Notes under the pieces: generated by a model
What the model was told of the DNA's origin: nothing
Seen by the model: the letters and a program-made list of their open reading frames with translations, nothing else
Databases searched by the model: none
Source: Micromonospora ferruginea
Lineage (GTDB): Bacteria; Actinomycetota; Actinomycetes; Mycobacteriales; Micromonosporaceae
DNA length: 64,000 bases
Direction of reading: 5' to 3'
Assembly (NCBI RefSeq): GCF_013694245.2
Contig: NZ_CP059322.2
Coordinates: 3,293,001-3,357,000, forward strand
Program-made: the position numbers and the translations under genes
In this document: in pieces, positions 7,038 through 17,217 of the stretch
How positions within the stretch are numbered: the first letter of the stretch is position 1
How the letters are laid out: each line of letters opens with the position of its first letter

Positions 7038-10000
7038 ATGCAGAATCCAGCCGTACCCGCCGCTCCCGCCACCGCCCGCGACCTGCACCGCCGCCTCGCC
7101 GCCCTGATGTTCCGCGACCAGCGCCGCCTCCAGCGCCGGCTCGACGGCGCGCGGAAGCTGCGCGACCCGCAGCGGCGGGAGTCGACGCTGGCCGAGATCG
7201 CGACCGAGGTCACCCGGGCCGAGGCGCGGCTGGCGGCGCGGCGGGCCGCGGTGCCGGCGATCACCTACCCGGCGCAACTGCCGGTCAGCGAGCGCAAGGA
7301 CGACATCGCCGCGGCGATCCGCGACCACCAGGTGGTGATCGTGGCCGGCGAGACCGGCTCCGGCAAGACCACCCAGTTGCCCAAGATCTGCCTGGAGCTG
7401 GGGCGCGGCGTCACCGGCCTGATCGGGCACACCCAGCCCCGCCGGCTGGCCGCCCGTACGGTCGCCGACCGGATCGCCGAGGAACTCGGCACCGAGCTGG
7501 GCGGCGTGGTCGGCTACAAGGTGCGCTTCAGCGACCAGGTCGGCGACACCAGCCTGGTCAAGCTGATGACCGACGGCATCCTGCTGGCCGAGCTGCAGAC
7601 CGACCGGATGCTCCGGCAGTACGACACGCTGATCATCGACGAGGCGCACGAGCGCAGCCTCAACATCGACTTCATCCTCGGCTACCTGCGGCAGCTCCTG
7701 CCCCGCCGGCCCGACCTCAAGGTGGTCATCACCTCGGCGACCATCGAGACCGACCGGTTCGCCAAGCACTTCGCCGACGCCGAGGGCAACCCGGCGCCGG
7801 TGGTCGAGGTGTCCGGGCGCACCTACCCGGTGGAGGTCCGCTACCGGCCGCTGGTCGAGGTCACCGAGGCCGAGGAGGAGGACGAGGCCGACGAGGAGAA
7901 CGTCCGCGACCAGATCCAGGCCATCGGCGACGCGGTCGAGGAGCTGGCCGCCGAGGGACCGGGCGACATCCTGGTCTTCCTCAGCGGCGAGCGGGAGATC
8001 CGGGACACCGCCGACGCGCTGGGCAAGCTGGTGCAGTCCAAGCGATCCCTGCTCGGCACCGAGATCCTGCCGCTCTACGCCCGGCTCTCCAGCGCCGAGC
8101 AGCACCGGGTCTTCGCCGCGCACAGCAACCGCCGGGTGGTGCTGGCCACCAACGTCGCGGAGACCTCGCTGACCGTGCCCGGCATCAAGTACGTGGTGGA
8201 CCCGGGCACCGCCCGGATCTCCCGCTACTCCAGCCGGCTCAAGGTGCAGCGGCTGCCGATCGAGCCGGTCTCCCAGGCCAGCGCCAACCAGCGCAAGGGC
8301 CGCTGCGGGCGCACCTCGGACGGCATCTGCGTCCGCCTCTACGACGAGCAGGACTTCGACTCCCGTCCCGAGTTCACCGACCCGGAGATCCTGCGCACCA
8401 ACCTGGCCTCGGTCATCCTCCAGATGACGTCGATCGGGCTGGGCGACGTCGCCGCGTTCCCGTTCATCGACCCGCCGGACCGGCGCAACGTCACCGACGG
8501 CGTCAACCTGCTGCACGAGCTGGGCGCGCTCGACCCGACCGAGACCGACCCGGCGAAGCGGCTCACCCCGCTGGGCCGGCGGCTGGCCCAGCTCCCGGTC
8601 GACCCGCGGCTGGCCCGGATGGTGATCGAGGGTGAGCGCAACGGCTGCGCCACCGAGGTGGTGGTGATCGCCGCCGCGCTCTCCATCCAGGACCCGCGCG
8701 AGCGACCGGCCGACAAGCAGGCCCAGGCCGACCAGGCGCACGCCCGGTTCGCCGACAAGGAGTCCGACTTCGTCGCGTTCCTCAACCTCTGGCGGCACCT
8801 GCGGGACAAGCAGCGCGAGCTGTCCTCCAGCGCGTTCCGCCGGATGTGCAAGGCCGAATACCTCAACTACCTGCGGGTACGCGAATGGCAGGACATCGTC
8901 AGCCAGGTGCGCCAGGTGCTGCGTACCGGCGACAAGGGTGACGGCCGGCGCGGCGCCGGCGCCGACCTGCCGGAGGAGATCGACACCCCGAAGGTGCACC
9001 AGTCCCTGCTGCCCGGCCTGCTGTCGCACCTGGGGCTCAAGGACGCGCAGAAGCACGAGTACCTGGGCGCGCGGGGCGCGAAGTTCGTGATCTTCCCGGG
9101 CTCGGCGCTGTTCCGGAAGCCGCCGCGCTGGGTGATGGCGGCCGAGCTGGTGGAGACGTCGCGGCTGTTCGGCCGGGTCGCCGGGCGGGTCGAGCCGGAG
9201 TGGGTCGAGCCGCTGGCCCAGCACCTGGTCAAGCGCAGCCACAGCGAGCCGCACTGGGAGAAGAAGCAGGCCGCGGTGATGGCCTACGAGAAGGTCACGC
9301 TCTACGGCATCCCGCTGGTCACCTCCCGCAAGGTGAACTTCGGGCGGATCGACCCGGCGCTGAGCCGGGAGCTGTTCATCCGGCACGCCCTGGTCGAGGG
9401 CGACTGGCAGACCCACCACCAGTTCTGGCGGGACAACCAGAAGCTGCTGACCGAGGTCGAGGAGCTGGAGAACCGGGCCCGCCGGCGCGACATCCTGGTC
9501 GACGACGAGACCATCTTCGCCTTCTACGACGAGCGGATCCCCGCCGACGTGGTGTCCGGCCGGCACTTCGACACCTGGTGGAAGAAGACCCGGCGGGAGC
9601 GGCCGGACCTGCTCACCTTCACCCGGGAGCTGCTGGTCAACGCCGGCCGCGGCGGCGTGGACGAGGAGGACTATCCGGACGAGTGGCGGGCCGACGGCGT
9701 CACGCTGCCGCTGACCTACACGTTCGACCCGACCGCGCCCACCGACGGCGTCACCGTGGACATCCCGCTGCCGCTGCTCAACCAGGTGCCGGCGGAGAGC
9801 TTCGACTGGCAGGTGCCGGGGCTGCGCGAGGAGCTGGTCATCGCGCTGATCCGCTCGCTGCCCAAACCTCTCCGGCGCAACTTCGTCCCGGTGCCCGACT
9901 ACGCGCGTGCCGCGCTGGCCGCGATCACGCCCGGCGAGGAGCCGCTGCTGGCCGCGCTGACCCGGCAGCTACGCCGGATGACCGGCGTGACCGTGCCGCC

Positions 10001-11033
10001 GGACGCGTGGGACCCGGCCAGGCTGCCGCCGCACCTGCGGGTCACCTTCCGGGTGCTCGGCGACGACGACAAGCCGGTCGCCGAGGGCAAGGACCTGCCG
10101 GCGCTGCAACGCGAACTGCGCCAGGAGGTACGCCAGGTCGTCGCCGCCGCCGCGCCGGACGTGGCCCGCAGCGGGCTGACCGCGTGGTCGATCGGCACGC
10201 TGCCGCGCACCATCGAGCAGGTCCGCGCCGGTTTCGCGGTGACCGCGTACCCGGCGCTGGTGGACGAGGGCGCCACCGTCGGGGTGAAGGTGTTCGACTC
10301 CGCCGCCGAGCAGGAGGCCGCGCACTGGGCGGGCACCCGCCGGCTGCTCCGGCTGACGCTGCCGTCGCCGGCGAAGTTCCTCCAGGGCCGGCTCAGCAAC
10401 GAGGCGAAGCTGGCCCTGTCGCGCAACCCGCACGGCGGGGTGCCGGCGCTGATCGAGGACGCCACCGGCGCCGCGATCGACAAACTCGTGGCGGACGCGG
10501 GCGGCCCGGCCTGGGACGCGGACGGGTTCGCGGCGCTGCGGGAACGGGTCCGCGCCGACCTCGTCGACACCGTGGTCGAGGTGATGAACCGGGTCCGGCA
10601 GGTGCTGGCCGCCGGGTACGCGGTGGAGCAGCGGCTCGGCGCGACCCGGAACCTGGCCGTGGTGGCCGCGCTGGCCGACGTGCGCGCGCAGCTCGGCGGG
10701 CTGGTGCACGCCGGCTTCGTCACCGAGGCCGGCTACGCCCGCCTGCCCGACCTGCTGCGCTACCTCACCGCGGTCGAGCGCCGGCTGGACCGGCTGCCCG
10801 GCAACCCGCAGCGCGACAAGCAGCAGCAGGACCGGATCGCCGTGGTGCAGAAGGAATACCAGGACATGCTGGCCGCGCTGCCCCCGGCCCGGCGCGCGTC
10901 GCCGGCGGCCCGGCAGATCCGCTGGATGATCGAGGAGCTGCGGGTCAACGTCTTCGCCCAGGCCCTGGGCACCCCCTACCCGGTCTCCGAGCAGCGCATC
11001 TACCGCGCCATGGACGAAGCCGAGTCCCGCTGA
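7038..11033 (+). CDS. hrpA: ATP-dependent RNA helicase HrpA (DEAH-box)
   Basis: DEAH-box RNA helicase of 1331 residues, normal for full-length HrpA. Motifs in order: Walker A GETGSGKTTQ (about 103), DEAH (about 201), SAT, then the motif VI region QRKGRCGRTSDG (about 418). Helicase-associated and OB-fold regions follow, then the long HrpA-specific C-terminal region (DUF3418 type). In other bacteria HrpA acts on mRNA and stalled ribosomes. ATG at 7038 has no Shine-Dalgarno; TATCCT at 7022-7027 lies 10 nt upstream, so the mRNA is probably leaderless or nearly so. Large open frames on the opposite strand are compositional shadows. Confidence 0.95.
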   Translation: MQNPAVPAAPATARDLHRRLAALMFRDQRRLQRRLDGARKLRDPQRRESTLAEIATEVTRAEARLAARRAAVPAITYPAQLPVSERKDDIAAAIRDHQVVIVAGETGSGKTTQLPKICLELGRGVTGLIGHTQPRRLAARTVADRIAEELGTELGGVVGYKVRFSDQVGDTSLVKLMTDGILLAELQTDRMLRQYDTLIIDEAHERSLNIDFILGYLRQLLPRRPDLKVVITSATIETDRFAKHFADAEGNPAPVVEVSGRTYPVEVRYRPLVEVTEAEEEDEADEENVRDQIQAIGDAVEELAAEGPGDILVFLSGEREIRDTADALGKLVQSKRSLLGTEILPLYARLSSAEQHRVFAAHSNRRVVLATNVAETSLTVPGIKYVVDPGTARISRYSSRLKVQRLPIEPVSQASANQRKGRCGRTSDGICVRLYDEQDFDSRPEFTDPEILRTNLASVILQMTSIGLGDVAAFPFIDPPDRRNVTDGVNLLHELGALDPTETDPAKRLTPLGRRLAQLPVDPRLARMVIEGERNGCATEVVVIAAALSIQDPRERPADKQAQADQAHARFADKESDFVAFLNLWRHLRDKQRELSSSAFRRMCKAEYLNYLRVREWQDIVSQVRQVLRTGDKGDGRRGAGADLPEEIDTPKVHQSLLPGLLSHLGLKDAQKHEYLGARGAKFVIFPGSALFRKPPRWVMAAELVETSRLFGRVAGRVEPEWVEPLAQHLVKRSHSEPHWEKKQAAVMAYEKVTLYGIPLVTSRKVNFGRIDPALSRELFIRHALVEGDWQTHHQFWRDNQKLLTEVEELENRARRRDILVDDETIFAFYDERIPADVVSGRHFDTWWKKTRRERPDLLTFTRELLVNAGRGGVDEEDYPDEWRADGVTLPLTYTFDPTAPTDGVTVDIPLPLLNQVPAESFDWQVPGLREELVIALIRSLPKPLRRNFVPVPDYARAALAAITPGEEPLLAALTRQLRRMTGVTVPPDAWDPARLPPHLRVTFRVLGDDDKPVAEGKDLPALQRELRQEVRQVVAAAAPDVARSGLTAWSIGTLPRTIEQVRAGFAVTAYPALVDEGATVGVKVFDSAAEQEAAHWAGTRRLLRLTLPSPAKFLQGRLSNEAKLALSRNPHGGVPALIEDATGAAIDKLVADAGGPAWDADGFAALRERVRADLVDTVVEVMNRVRQVLAAGYAVEQRLGATRNLAVVAALADVRAQLGGLVHAGFVTEAGYARLPDLLRYLTAVERRLDRLPGNPQRDKQQQDRIAVVQKEYQDMLAALPPARRASPAARQIRWMIEELRVNVFAQALGTPYPVSEQRIYRAMDEAESR

Positions 11034-11085
11034 CCCCCTCCCCGCCCCACCCCGACCCACCCCTCCCTCCCTCCCCGCCCCACCT

Positions 11086-11160
11086 CGTCGATCTTGCACT
11101 TGCGGCCCTCGATTCAGGGCATTCGCCCCGTTTGCCGGGGCACCAAGTGCAAGATCGACG
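11086..11160. repeat. Long intergenic palindrome (GATCTTGCA family, copy 2)
   Basis: Perfect 17-bp arms CGTCGATCTTGCACTTG (11086-11102) and its complement (11144-11160). The loop shares TTTGCCGGGGCA with the copy at 4197-4270. A C-rich tract (about 11035-11085) lies to the left and a G-rich tract (about 11165-11190) to the right, as in copy 1. Here it separates two convergent genes and could terminate both. Confidence 0.85.
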
Positions 11161-11188
11161 CGCAAGCAGGGGCGGGGACGGGGTGGGG

Positions 11189-11680
11189 TTAGGTGGTTAC
11201 CCGGGTTACGAAGGCGGTTAGGTGGGCTACGGTGCGGGTGATCTTTTCCTCCTGGGTCAGGGACTCGGGCAGGCGGGCGCCGGGGCCGGCGTCCTTGCGG
11301 CCCCGCACGTACAGGGAGCAGGCGAGGTCGTCGCAGAGGTAGATGCCCACCGAGTTGCCCTGCTGCCCGGCCTTGCCCGCCTTGCGCGCGACCATCAGGC
11401 TGACGCCGCCGGCCGGGTTGGTCAGGCACACCGAGCACATGTTGCGGCGCTGCTGCCCGGGTCCGGGGCTCGGGCGGCGCAGGGCCAGGCCGGTCGGGCG
11501 GCCGTCCAGGACGGCGACGAGGTAGGCGCGGTCGAGCGCCTGCGGATCTCGCCAGCCGAGGAAGTCGAGGTCGTCCCAGGGGCGGGTGCCGAGGTCACGC
11601 GGGACGTGCATCCGCTTCGCCTCGCCCTTGGTGCAGTTCACGAAGGCGGCACGGATCTCGGGTTCGGTCAAGGGTTGCAT
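11189..11680 (-). CDS. FBP/FusB-type treble-clef zinc-finger protein
   Basis: A 163-residue protein with four zinc-ligand cysteines: C-x2-C in MCSVC (about residue 85) and C-x4-C in LCDDLACSLYVRGRK (about residue 125). This is the FBP C-terminal treble-clef finger that FusB-type proteins use to bind elongation factor G. In staphylococci FusB rescues EF-G from fusidic acid; many actinobacteria carry uncharacterised relatives like this. ATG at 11680 sits 7 nt after a TACCCT -10 with TTGCCT 17 nt further upstream, so it is predicted leaderless. The divergent TetR gene shares its control region and probably represses it. Drug resistance is possible but not shown. Confidence 0.8.
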   Translation of the reverse strand: MQPLTEPEIRAAFVNCTKGEAKRMHVPRDLGTRPWDDLDFLGWRDPQALDRAYLVAVLDGRPTGLALRRPSPGPGQQRRNMCSVCLTNPAGGVSLMVARKAGKAGQQGNSVGIYLCDDLACSLYVRGRKDAGPGARLPESLTQEEKITRTVAHLTAFVTRVTT

Positions 11681-11687
11681 AAAACCG

Positions 11688-11725
11688 AGGGTAGTTTGCC
11701 TAAAGGTATTAGGCAAAGGCATAAT
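11688..11725. promoter_or_regulatory. Divergent promoters with a shared TetR operator
   Basis: TTTGCCTAA (11695-11703), spacer AGGTA, TTAGGCAAA (11709-11717) is a perfect 9-bp inverted repeat. Each arm contains a TTGCCT -35 box. Rightward: TTGCCT 11696-11701, 18 nt, CATAAT 11720-11725. Leftward: TTGCCT 11716-11711, 17 nt, TACCCT 11693-11688, then 7 nt to ATG. One bound dimer would cover both -35 elements. Confidence 0.85.
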
Positions 11726-11747
11726 AGGCTTTGGTGAGAGGGGACTC

Positions 11748-12326
11748 ATGGCACGTGCGGGACTGAACCGGGAACGCCTGATCCAGGCCGGAGCGGAGCT
11801 GGCCGACGAGGTCGGCTTCGACCAGGTGACCGTCTCGGCGCTGGCCAGACGGTTCGGCGTCACGGTCGCCAGCCTCTACTCGCACGTGCGCAACTCCCAG
11901 GACCTGCGCACCGGGATCGCGCTGCTCGCGCTGGACGACCTCGCCGGCCGGGCCGCCGACGCGCTGGCCGGGCGGGCCGGCAAGGAGGCGCTGACCGCCT
12001 TCGCGAACGTCTACCGCGACTACGCCCACCGGCACCCGGGCCGCTGGGCCGCGGCCCAGTTGCGGCTCGACCCGCAGACCGCCGCCGACAGCGCCGGTTT
12101 CCGGCACTCGACGATGATGCGGGCGATCCTGCGCGGCTACCACCTGCCCGAGCCGGACCAGACGCACGCCGTCCGCCTGCTCGGCAGCGTCTTCCAGGGT
12201 TTCGTCGGCCTGGAGCTGGGGGGCAGCTTCGACCACAGCCCGCCCGCCCCGGCGGAGAGCTGGGAGCGGGTCCTGGACGCCGTCGACGCCCTGTTGCGCA
12301 ACTGGCCCGGGTCCGACGCCGGTTAG
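11748..12326 (+). CDS. TetR/AcrR-family regulator (WHG-domain type)
   Basis: Transcriptional repressor of 192 residues. The helix-turn-helix is at about residues 8-50, with VTVSALARRFGVTVASLYSHV as the recognition region. The C-terminal ligand domain (about 80-185) resembles the WHG class, with FQGFVGLELGGSF near residue 160. ATG at 11748 is preceded by GAGAGGGG. The perfect operator in its own promoter also covers the -35 of the zinc-finger gene, so autoregulation and control of that neighbour are likely. Its stop TAG overlaps the LysR stop codon, so the two genes converge with no gap. The inducer is unknown. Confidence 0.88.
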   Translation: MARAGLNRERLIQAGAELADEVGFDQVTVSALARRFGVTVASLYSHVRNSQDLRTGIALLALDDLAGRAADALAGRAGKEALTAFANVYRDYAHRHPGRWAAAQLRLDPQTAADSAGFRHSTMMRAILRGYHLPEPDQTHAVRLLGSVFQGFVGLELGGSFDHSPPAPAESWERVLDAVDALLRNWPGSDAG

Positions 12327-13255
12327 GCCAGCGGCTCCACGCCGGCCGGGAGCCGGTCGGCGGCGGTCGCGTCGTGCACGTACTCCAGGAGGATGCGCCG
12401 CAGCTCGCGGCCGGCGTGGGTGGGCACCACGTCGCGGCGGCGGGCCACCGCGATGGTCCGGCGGACGCCGGGCGGGACGAGCCGGGTGACCCGGATGCCG
12501 GCCCGGCGGGCCACCACGATGCCGGGCACCAGCGCGACGCCGAGACCGGCCTCGACGAAGCTGAGCACGGCGTCCATCTCGCCGCCGTCCACCGACAGGG
12601 TCGGTTCGAAGCCGGCCGCCCGGCACGCCTGGAGCGTGGCGTCGCGCAGGTCGTAGCCCTCCCGGAACATCACCAGCGGCTGGTCGCGGAGGTCGGTGAT
12701 GCGCAGCTCGCCCTCGGGCGAGGCGCCGGGCAGCGGGTCCACCGAGGCGACCACCAGGCTCTCGGCCAGGATCGGATCGACGCGCAGCCCCGGGTCGGCG
12801 CCGCCGGAGGGCATGATGACCAGCGCCAGGTCGAGGTCGCCGCGGAGCAGGTCGCGGACCAGGTCCTGCGAGCCACCCTCCTCGACCCGCAGGTCGACGG
12901 TCGGGTGGGCGTCACGGAAGCGGCGCAGCACCGGGGGCGCCAGCGAGGTGGCCAGGCTGGGCGTGGCGCCGAGCCGGACCCGGCCGCGACGCAGCCCGAC
13001 CAGCTCCTGCACCTCGCGGGTGGCGGTGTCCACGTCGGCGAGGATCCGCTTGGCCAGCGGCAGCAGTACCTCGCCGGCCGCGGTGAGCGCGATGTTGCCC
13101 CTTACCCGCTCGAACAGCGGGGCCCCGAGGTCGGCCTCCAGGGCGTGAATTTGCTTACTCAACGAGGGCTGGGTTATGCCGACCACATCGGCCGCTTGGG
13201 TGAAATGTCGTACTTCTGCGACCGCGACGAAGTACCGGAGCTGATGGAGCTGCAT
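12323..13255 (-). CDS. LysR-family transcriptional regulator
   Basis: A 310-residue LysR-type regulator. The winged helix-turn-helix is MQLHQLRYFVAVAEVRHFTQ followed by AADVVGITQPSLSKQI (residues 1-36). The linker helix and two-lobed effector domain occupy about 90-300. It is divergent from sdhCAB, with a T-N11-A motif 6 nt upstream of its start. This placement suggests control of succinate dehydrogenase and of itself, with a metabolite as co-inducer. ATG at 13255 begins directly with the conserved LysR N-terminus, which fixes the start. Confidence 0.9.
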   Translation of the reverse strand: MQLHQLRYFVAVAEVRHFTQAADVVGITQPSLSKQIHALEADLGAPLFERVRGNIALTAAGEVLLPLAKRILADVDTATREVQELVGLRRGRVRLGATPSLATSLAPPVLRRFRDAHPTVDLRVEEGGSQDLVRDLLRGDLDLALVIMPSGGADPGLRVDPILAESLVVASVDPLPGASPEGELRITDLRDQPLVMFREGYDLRDATLQACRAAGFEPTLSVDGGEMDAVLSFVEAGLGVALVPGIVVARRAGIRVTRLVPPGVRRTIAVARRRDVVPTHAGRELRRILLEYVHDATAADRLPAGVEPLA

Positions 13256-13259
13256 CTCT

Positions 13260-13274
13260 ATAGCCTACGGCTAT
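13260..13274. promoter_or_regulatory. LysR-type operator (T-N11-A)
   Basis: ATAGCC-TAC-GGCTAT is a 15-bp palindrome whose inner TAGCC-TAC-GGCTA fits the LysR-box rule T-N11-A. It lies between the LysR start and the sdhC promoter, 22 nt upstream of the sdhC -35 hexamer. Confidence 0.72.
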
Positions 13275-13295
13275 CAAGACTGTGATTTCGATGCA

Positions 13296-13325
13296 TTGGA
13301 CGCCTGATCGAACTGCTCCTAGCGT
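13296..13325 (+). promoter_or_regulatory. sdhCAB promoter, leaderless
   Basis: TTGGAC (13296-13301), 18 nt, TAGCGT (13320-13325), then 7 nt to the GTG at 13333. This is a vegetative sigma-70-type promoter placing the transcript 5' end at or next to the start codon. Confidence 0.72.
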
Positions 13326-13332
13326 CGGTCAT

Positions 13333-14022
13333 GTGGTAATCACGAAAACTCGGTCGCCCATCCGCTCGAACGTCGGCCTGAAGGCCGTCATGGCGGTGAC
13401 GGGCATCCTCCTGGTGCTGTTCCTGATCGTGCACATGCTCGGCAACCTGAAGATCTTCACGGGCGAGACGTCGTTCGACCACTACGCGCACTGGCTGCGG
13501 GATCTCGGCACGCCGCTGCTGCCGACCACCTGGTACCTGTGGATCCAGCGCACCGTGCTCACCGTGGCGGTGCTGGCCCACATCGGGGCGGCCGTCGTGC
13601 TGGCCATGCGCGCCCGCGCCGCCCGCCCGGTGGCGTACGCGCACCGCCGCAAGATCCACGTGAACTACGCGGCCCGCACCATGCGCTGGGGTGGTGTGAT
13701 CATCCTGCTCTTCGTGATCTACCACATCCTGGACCTGACCACCGGTCACCTGAACCCGCAGGGCGACTCGGCCAACCCCTACGGCAACGTGGTCGCCGAC
13801 TTCGCCCCGGAACGCTGGTACGTCACCCTCTTCTACACGCTCGCCATCGTGACCCTCGGCTTCCACCTGCGGCACGGCGCGTTCAGCGCGTTCCGCAGCC
13901 TCGGCCAGCAGACGCCGAAGGGCGAGCGCCGGGCCCGCGCCGCCGCGCTCGTCTTCGCCGTCGCGCTCTGCGCCGGCTACCTGGTGGTCCCGTTCGCCGT
14001 ACTCACCGGATTGGTGGCCTGA
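13333..14022 (+). CDS. sdhC: Succinate dehydrogenase cytochrome b subunit
   Basis: Membrane anchor of succinate:menaquinone oxidoreductase, 229 residues with about five membrane helices. This is the single-subunit di-heme type (fused C/D), which explains the absence of sdhD. Helix histidines that can ligate heme are visible in [27 protein letters not shown] and [11 protein letters not shown] at 13333 was chosen because a promoter ends 7 nt before it. Upstream in-frame GTG (13282) and ATG (13291) lie before that promoter. sdhA follows after 1 nt. Confidence 0.9.
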   Translation: MVITKTRSPIRSNVGLKAVMAVTGILLVLFLIVHMLGNLKIFTGETSFDHYAHWLRDLGTPLLPTTWYLWIQRTVLTVAVLAHIGAAVVLAMRARAARPVAYAHRRKIHVNYAARTMRWGGVIILLFVIYHILDLTTGHLNPQGDSANPYGNVVADFAPERWYVTLFYTLAIVTLGFHLRHGAFSAFRSLGQQTPKGERRARAAALVFAVALCAGYLVVPFAVLTGLVA

Positions 14023-14023
14023 C

Positions 14024-15957
<1,934 letters not shown>

Positions 15958-15961
<4 letters not shown>

Positions 15962-16719
15962 ACCTGACCCTGCGCATCTGGCGGCAGACCGGCCCCGAGG
16001 ACAAGGGTCGGATGGTGACCTACCCGGTGCCGGACGTGTCCCCGGACATGTCGTTCCTGGAGATGCTCGACGTCCTCAACGAGCGGCTGATCCTCGACGG
16101 CGAGGAGCCGGTCGCCTTCGACCACGACTGCCGCGAGGGCATCTGCGGCACGTGCAGCCTCATGATCAACGGTGAGGCGCACGGGCCGCAGCGCGGCACC
16201 ACCGCCTGCCAGTTGCACATGCGGCAGTTCTCCGACGGCGAGACGATCGACATCGAGCCCTGGCGGGCCCGCGCCTTCCCGGTCGTCAAGGACCTGGTGG
16301 TGAACCGGAACGCGTTCGACAAGATCATCGCCGCTGGCGGCTACGTCACCGCGCCGACCGGCAGCGCCCCCGAGGCGCACTCCACCCCGGTCGCCAAGGA
16401 GGACGCGGACGCCGCCTTCTCCGCCGCCGCCTGCATCGGCTGCGGCGCCTGCGTGGCGGCCTGCCCGAACGGCTCCGGCATGCTGTTCACCGCCGCCAAG
16501 GTCACCCAGCTCTCGCTGCTCCCCCAGGGCCAGCCCGAGCGCTACACCCGGGTGATCGGCATGGTGGACGCGCACGACGAGTCCGGCTTCGGCGGCTGCA
16601 CCAACATCGGCGAGTGCGCGACGGCCTGCCCGAAGGGCATTCCGCTGAACACCATCGGCCGGCTCAACCGCGACTACCTCAAGGCGACGACGAAGCGCGC
16701 CGGCACCCCCGGCTCCTGA
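15958..16719 (+). CDS. sdhB: Succinate dehydrogenase iron-sulfur subunit
   Basis: Electron-transfer subunit, 253 residues. The N-terminal ferredoxin domain binds a [2Fe-2S] cluster through [13 protein letters not shown] (about residue 57) and a later Cys in TTACQLH. The C-terminal domain binds [4Fe-4S] and [3Fe-4S] clusters through [12 protein letters not shown] (about 160) and [16 protein letters not shown] (about 213). GTG at 15958 overlaps the sdhA stop codon, so the two are translationally coupled. It is the last gene of sdhCAB and is followed by a strong hairpin. Confidence 0.96.
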
Positions 16720-16749
16720 GCCCACCGCGGGCCACCCGCCGCCGACCAC

Positions 16750-16784
16750 GACCGCCGCGCCCCGCAACCGGGGGCGCGGCGGTC
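16750..16784 (+). terminator. sdhCAB terminator hairpin
   Basis: GACCGCCGCGCCCC (16750-16763), a 7-nt loop, and GGGGCGCGGCGGTC (16771-16784) form a perfect 14-bp stem 31 nt after the sdhB stop. There is no U-tract. Confidence 0.8.
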
Positions 16785-16899
16785 GCCCGTTCCGGGGGTA
16801 CGCACCGCGCAGCGGTCCGCCGACCCGCCTCCCCTCCCCGGCCATCGTCACGTCCGTCACCGGGTCCAGAGAAGTCGCTCCTCGACTGCCTTTAGAGCT

Positions 16900-17086
16900 G
16901 AGTCGTTCCTGATATCGCACGCTCACCCGGGACACCGGGACACCGGGACACCGGGACACCGGGACACCGGGACACCGGGACACCAGGACACCAGGACACC
17001 GGGACACCAGGACACCAGGACACCAGGACACCCCGACGCAGCCGACGCGAGCCAGGTCGGCACCCCGGCGAGTCGTTCCTGGCATC
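16900..17086. repeat. 17-bp direct repeats flanking the octamer array
   Basis: GAGTCGTTCCTGATATC (16900-16916) and GAGTCGTTCCTGGCATC (17070-17086) are direct repeats 170 bp apart with 15 of 17 matches. A partial match, AAGTCGCTCCT, lies at 16872-16882. They bracket the octamer array inside the 498-bp non-coding stretch between sdhB and the alcohol dehydrogenase. Nothing else gene-like is seen in that stretch apart from the sdh hairpin. Confidence 0.75.
16929..17032. repeat. Tandem octamer array, 13 units of RGGACACC
   Basis: Thirteen head-to-tail 8-bp units with no indels. The order is seven GGGACACC, two AGGACACC, one GGGACACC and three AGGACACC, so only the first base varies. Period 8 is not a coding period. 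The unit has no spacers and is far too short for CRISPR. It begins 209 bp after the sdhB stop and ends 186 bp before the alcohol dehydrogenase start. Confidence 0.95.
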
Positions 17087-17217
17087 AGCTCGAAAGGCTG
17101 CGCCAGGCCATGCCGCTGACACGTGTGCCACGCCGGACACGGCCCGAACGTCTCCGGTTCAACTCGATCCTCCCGGGTAGCAGTCCCATGGACGGCACCG
17201 AGGAGGGACACACAGGC

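Noticed and set aside
6912..9566. Long open frame antisense to hrpA that runs into the deaminase gene
   Set aside because: It opposes a full-length, motif-complete helicase and its translation is low-complexity Gly/Arg/Val/Asp. Only the last 157 residues, from ATG 6911, form a real protein.
9200..11221. Alternative frame inside hrpA
   Set aside because: Same-strand shadow frame with Arg/Gly/Ala-rich translation; the hrpA frame carries all motifs.
16929..17032. Possible CRISPR array
   Set aside because: Units are 8 bp and contiguous with no spacers, and no cas genes are near.
16892..17140. Small minus-strand protein across the octamer array (Cys/Pro/Val/Ser repeat)
   Set aside because: The octamer period is out of frame with coding; the apparent protein is only a translation of the tandem repeat.
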